Positions 7,067-9,067 of a stretch of DNA of 9,067 bases are shown piece by piece. The stretch lies in NCBI GenBank assembly GCA_009392095.1, contig VFHF01000212.1, positions 1-9,067 on the forward strand, given 5' to 3'. Source of the DNA: SAR202 cluster bacterium. GTDB lineage: Bacteria; Chloroflexota; Dehalococcoidia; Lucifugimonadales; UBA3495. A program made the position numbers and the translations under genes. A model generated the notes under the pieces. That model was not told the origin of the DNA, searched no databases, and worked only from the letters and a program-made list of their open reading frames with translations. Position 1 is the first letter of the stretch; each line of letters starts with the position of its first letter.

Positions 7067-7541
7067 TTTAGTTCCCCCAAATTGGAGTTATACGGGATGA
7101 GTACGATTCCGTCGCTAGGTCGGGTTGCGTCTCACTATAACTTTGAGAGCGGAGATGTCAATCATGTTACTGAGCCACCCACTAGGACGGGTCGATAGAA
7201 TTATAAACAGCCGATATAGAGTCGTGTACTTTTTGGCCTATCTCGTTGCAGGGCAGGAGAAGTTGAAGTCCCGCAGATTCTGGGATTGAGATGCTGCCAA
7301 ACTTAAGAAAAGAAGAATTCACTTCGATCGAGGCTTGGCGACCATCATTCATTGAGTTCTTAGCCTCCGCTTTGTTTGTGTTTTGGGAGCGGAAACGGAG
7401 TGGAAGTCCTGATAATCACCTGCCCCGGATGCGAGACCATCGTTGGAATTATCAATCATACGCATTCCGGGTATTTCAGCCGCACCCAATCGATGCAGGG
7501 CCGGACTCCCTAAAAGCGGGTTTGACGTTCAACCGAATAAT
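7067..7541. other. 475-base intergenic region without a convincing gene
   Basis: Apart from the promoter at 7134-7161 I see no reliable gene here. It lies between the 3' end of the LLM gene and the 5' end of the molybdenum-subunit gene. A plus-strand open frame from 7291 runs into the LLM gene and looks like noise. Two very short plus-strand frames (7155-7289 and 7400-7513) are possible but unsupported; see findings. There is no clear terminator after the LLM gene: only a weak TTGA/TCAA hairpin at about 7522-7532. Confidence 0.5.
7134..7161 (-). promoter_or_regulatory. Sigma70-type promoter of molybdenum-subunit/MFS unit
   Basis: On the minus strand a perfect -35 TTGACA (7161-7156) is followed after 16 bases by TATAGT (7139-7134), five of six to the -10 consensus. 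The start of transcription would fall near 7127, giving a leader of about 60 bases before the TTG start at 7066. This is the best promoter match I found in the window. Confidence 0.6.
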
Positions 7542-8501
7542 CTATCCCCGCAACTGCGGCAAAATCTCTTTCCCGCACAGCTCCAATTGGGAAGCCTGGT
7601 TGGGCCCGCCGAACCGTATCACGATGGTTTGTACGCCGACGTCGATGAAGCTCTTTAACCATCCGGTGGCCTCTTTCACATTGCCGGTGAAGACACTCTG
7701 AGTCCGGGACATGGTCTCGAAGGGAGTGTTGTAGTATCCCTCGATAAACTCCCGCATCTCCTTGTCCGCCTGCGCCTTGTCCTCGTTGATGTTTAAGGTC
7801 GTGTAGAGGGCTTTATGCAGACGGCCGGCATCATCGCCCGATTCTTTGGCGAGCGCCTCAATCTGCTGCCAACCCTCCGCGAATGCCTCAGGAGAGGTGG
7901 AATTTGGGAACCAGCCGTCGCCAATCTTCAGCATCCGGCGCTGGGGTTTCTCGGCGCTGGCCGCCATCCAGAGTGGGATGCCGTCCTTCTGCACCGGGCG
8001 CAGGCCTAAACTGATTCCGTCTAGCTTGAAGTGGCGCCCGTCAAAGTTGACCTCGGGTTCGGTCCAGAGCTTCCGCATGACCGTCACACACTCTTCGAAG
8101 ATGCTGACTCGGTGCCTAAATGAAACGCCGCAGGCGTTGAATTCCTTTTCGACGGTTGGCGTCTTGGTGGCGATGCCAACGCCCAGGATGACTCGGCCCT
8201 GGGATGCGATGTCCAGGTTAGCGACTTCATTGGCCAGCACCACGGGGTTGCGCAAGGCCGGCAGAAAGACGGCTGTGCCCAATTTCACCCGTTTGGTGCG
8301 CCCGGCGATGGCCGAAAGCGTGCTCAGGGCCTCCAGGCGTGGCCGGGCCAGAATACTGTCTCCGCACCAGACAGAGTCGAAGGCATACCCTTCGGCCGCT
8401 TCAGCCAGACCTATCATCGACCCGAAATCGGGGTCTCCGGGAGCCATGACCACTTCGCGGGTTGGCAGCAGGTAACCGAAGGCTGTTGAGTTGTTCGCCA
8501 T
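7542..8501 (-). CDS. LLM class (luciferase-like) flavin-dependent oxidoreductase
   Basis: A 319-residue TIM-barrel enzyme of the bacterial luciferase-like family, which uses reduced FMN or coenzyme F420 as a hydride carrier in the cytosol. Visible landmarks are FGYLLPTREV at the first strand, LAEAAEGYAFDSVWCGDSI (residues 32-50), LSAIAGRTKRVKLGTAVFLP (62-81), the very typical RNPVVLANEVANLDIAS (84-100) with GRVILGVGIA, the KLWTEPEVNFDGRHFKL block (144-160), GIPLWMAASAEK (174-185) and IGDGWFPN (193-200). Start ATG 8501 has GAGG eight bases before it and matches the domain start; the open frame continues to an ATG at 8576, but that extension is unlike the family. The gene is alone on its strand, with a structured leader upstream. 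F420 versus FMN use and the substrate cannot be decided; F420-dependent dehydrogenase or monooxygenase is the common annotation. Confidence 0.95.
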   Translation of the reverse strand: MANNSTAFGYLLPTREVVMAPGDPDFGSMIGLAEAAEGYAFDSVWCGDSILARPRLEALSTLSAIAGRTKRVKLGTAVFLPALRNPVVLANEVANLDIASQGRVILGVGIATKTPTVEKEFNACGVSFRHRVSIFEECVTVMRKLWTEPEVNFDGRHFKLDGISLGLRPVQKDGIPLWMAASAEKPQRRMLKIGDGWFPNSTSPEAFAEGWQQIEALAKESGDDAGRLHKALYTTLNINEDKAQADKEMREFIEGYYNTPFETMSRTQSVFTGNVKEATGWLKSFIDVGVQTIVIRFGGPNQASQLELCGKEILPQLRG

Positions 8502-8503
8502 GA

Positions 8504-8591
8504 TAGGGCCTCGCTTTCTATACTGATGAGTGACGCTACAAGGGTGTCCCGCCAAACTTTGATAATAACGGAGCACCCTTGTTAGGCCCTA
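8504..8591 (-). promoter_or_regulatory. Nested inverted repeats in the LLM gene leader
   Basis: Two perfect inverted repeats are nested upstream of the LLM start codon. The inner pair is ACAAGGGTG (8538-8546) and CACCCTTGT (8574-8582), 9 bp with 27 bases between. The outer pair is TAGGGCCT (8504-8511) and AGGCCCTA (8584-8591), 8 bp. The 8504-8511 arm covers three bases of the GAGG ribosome site (8512-8509) of the LLM gene, so the outer stem would hide it. This could be an operator pair or a folded leader RNA that controls translation. Confidence 0.4.
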
Positions 8592-8592
8592 A

Positions 8593-8598
8593 ATTATA
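8593..8598 (-). promoter_or_regulatory. Candidate -10 element upstream of the LLM gene
   Basis: A perfect TATAAT on the minus strand, about 90 bases before the LLM start. No good -35 is seen at 16-19 bases spacing. If used, transcription would start near 8586, so only part of the outer inverted-repeat arm would be in the RNA. Confidence 0.3.
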
Positions 8599-8635
8599 GC
8601 TTGCCGCTAAAGTGCTGTGACAGGATTATCTGGCG

Positions 8636-9067
8636 TTAATCCTCACGCCGCAGACCCATCCGGTAGGCGCCGTATGTGAAAGACGCTAGGACCGCTAGCA
8701 AAGTCACACTGCCCAAAGGGTAGGCATAGGCTCGGCAGTTCCGACAAGAAACTCGGAAGTGCTCTCTGTACCGGCGGCGGGAACCAATACGCCGCCCTCT
8801 AAGCACTTTATCGAGGTGCCAGTCGATCCGAGCAGTCGTGTCGCCTCGTTAACAATCAGGCCCAGCCTTCGTCCGTGTCTTGGGCAGCGGCCACCCTATT
8901 GGAAGCTTCGTGAAGCACCAACGAGCGTTCCCGTTCCTGCTCGGTGCGCCCTGGCTCAAGCGCCAATTCCTAGAGAAGTTGCTTCTTGGTTTTTTGACAC
9001 GATTCTGTCAGGAGACGCACCGCGTGGGCCAGCCGCGAATTTGGGAATGCCCGAGAATGGCAAGTAG
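8636..9067 (-). pseudogene. Decayed coiled-coil/GAF signalling gene remnants
   Basis: No intact gene is left, but the minus strand holds protein-like pieces in all three frames. Piece 1, 8969-8856: a charged helix with ELALEPGRTEQERERS and then LVLHEASNRVAAAQDTDE, like the coiled coil before a GAF domain; an in-frame TAG at 8972-8970 cuts it from further codons that continue past the window edge. Piece 2, about 8865-8722: LGLIVNEATRLLGSTGTS then IKCLEGGVLVPAAGTES, a good match to the start of a GAF domain. One missing base near 8866-8867 separates pieces 1 and 2; restoring it would give DEALGLIVNEA. Piece 3, about 8728-8636: YPLGSVTLLAVLASFTYGAY and then RMGLRRED, a single membrane helix with a basic end, which may belong to another gene. 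Sensor kinase or GAF regulator is the likely ancestor. The plus-strand open frame 8759-9067 is its shadow. Confidence 0.55.

Noticed and set aside
7200..7205. Perfect TATAAT on the minus strand upstream of the main promoter
   Set aside because: No -35 match lies at a usable distance; the TTGACA/TATAGT pair downstream is a far better candidate.
7291..7701. Plus-strand open frame of 136 codons
   Set aside because: It overlaps the well-supported LLM gene for 160 bases on the opposite strand, has no family resemblance and no good ribosome site.
8759..9067. Plus-strand open frame of 102 codons at the right edge
   Set aside because: Its protein is low in recognisable features and rich in Pro/Arg, while the minus strand of the same bases gives GAF and coiled-coil sequence; it is taken as a shadow of the decayed gene.

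Overview
The window carries six well-preserved protein genes, one small membrane-protein gene, a truncated receiver-like gene at the left edge and a decayed sensor-type gene at the right edge. There are no rRNA or tRNA genes, CRISPR arrays, insertion sequences or phage genes that I can see. The mix of a CaiB/BaiF CoA-transferase, a xanthine-dehydrogenase-type molybdenum subunit, a luciferase-like (LLM) flavin oxidoreductase and GAF/receiver signalling pieces suits a free-living Chloroflexota bacterium of the Dehalococcoidia/SAR202 kind. That assignment is an inference from gene content and sequence style; no marker gene is present to prove it.

Layout. 1-226 (+): the end of a receiver-like domain that lacks the phospho-acceptor Asp and stops before the last strand, with a probable intrinsic terminator on its stop codon. 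223-2068 (-): a three-gene run read leftwards: VOC-family (glyoxalase-fold) protein, ACR3 arsenite efflux permease, small three-helix membrane protein. 2069-2195: a divergent intergenic region with a tandem 10-bp repeat. 2196-3437 (+): class III CoA-transferase, sharing its stop region (TTAA) with the convergent MFS exporter gene 3434-4711 (-). 4763-7066 (-): the large molybdopterin-binding subunit of a xanthine dehydrogenase family enzyme, with a TTG start and a clear sigma70-type promoter (TTGACA, 16 bp, TATAGT) about 70-95 bases upstream; the MFS gene follows it and is probably co-transcribed. 7067-7541: a 475-base gap that holds this promoter and otherwise no convincing gene. 7542-8501 (-): LLM-class oxidoreductase, whose leader (8502-8591) carries two nested perfect inverted repeats, one of which covers the Shine-Dalgarno sequence. 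8636-9067 (-): remnants of a coiled-coil/GAF protein spread over all three frames and interrupted by a stop codon, probably a pseudogene.

How the genes may work together. VOC, ACR3 and the small membrane protein look like an arsenic or oxyanion/organoarsenical efflux module without arsR or arsC nearby. The CoA-transferase, molybdenum hydroxylase subunit, MFS exporter and LLM oxidoreductase could serve oxidation and CoA activation of an organic substrate, but the substrate cannot be read from the sequence, and the FeS and FAD partners of the molybdenum subunit are not in the window. I found no clearly new defence or mobile system. The points most worth checking are the LLM leader structure, the decayed GAF gene, the orphan molybdenum subunit and the arsenic module with its two unassigned partners.
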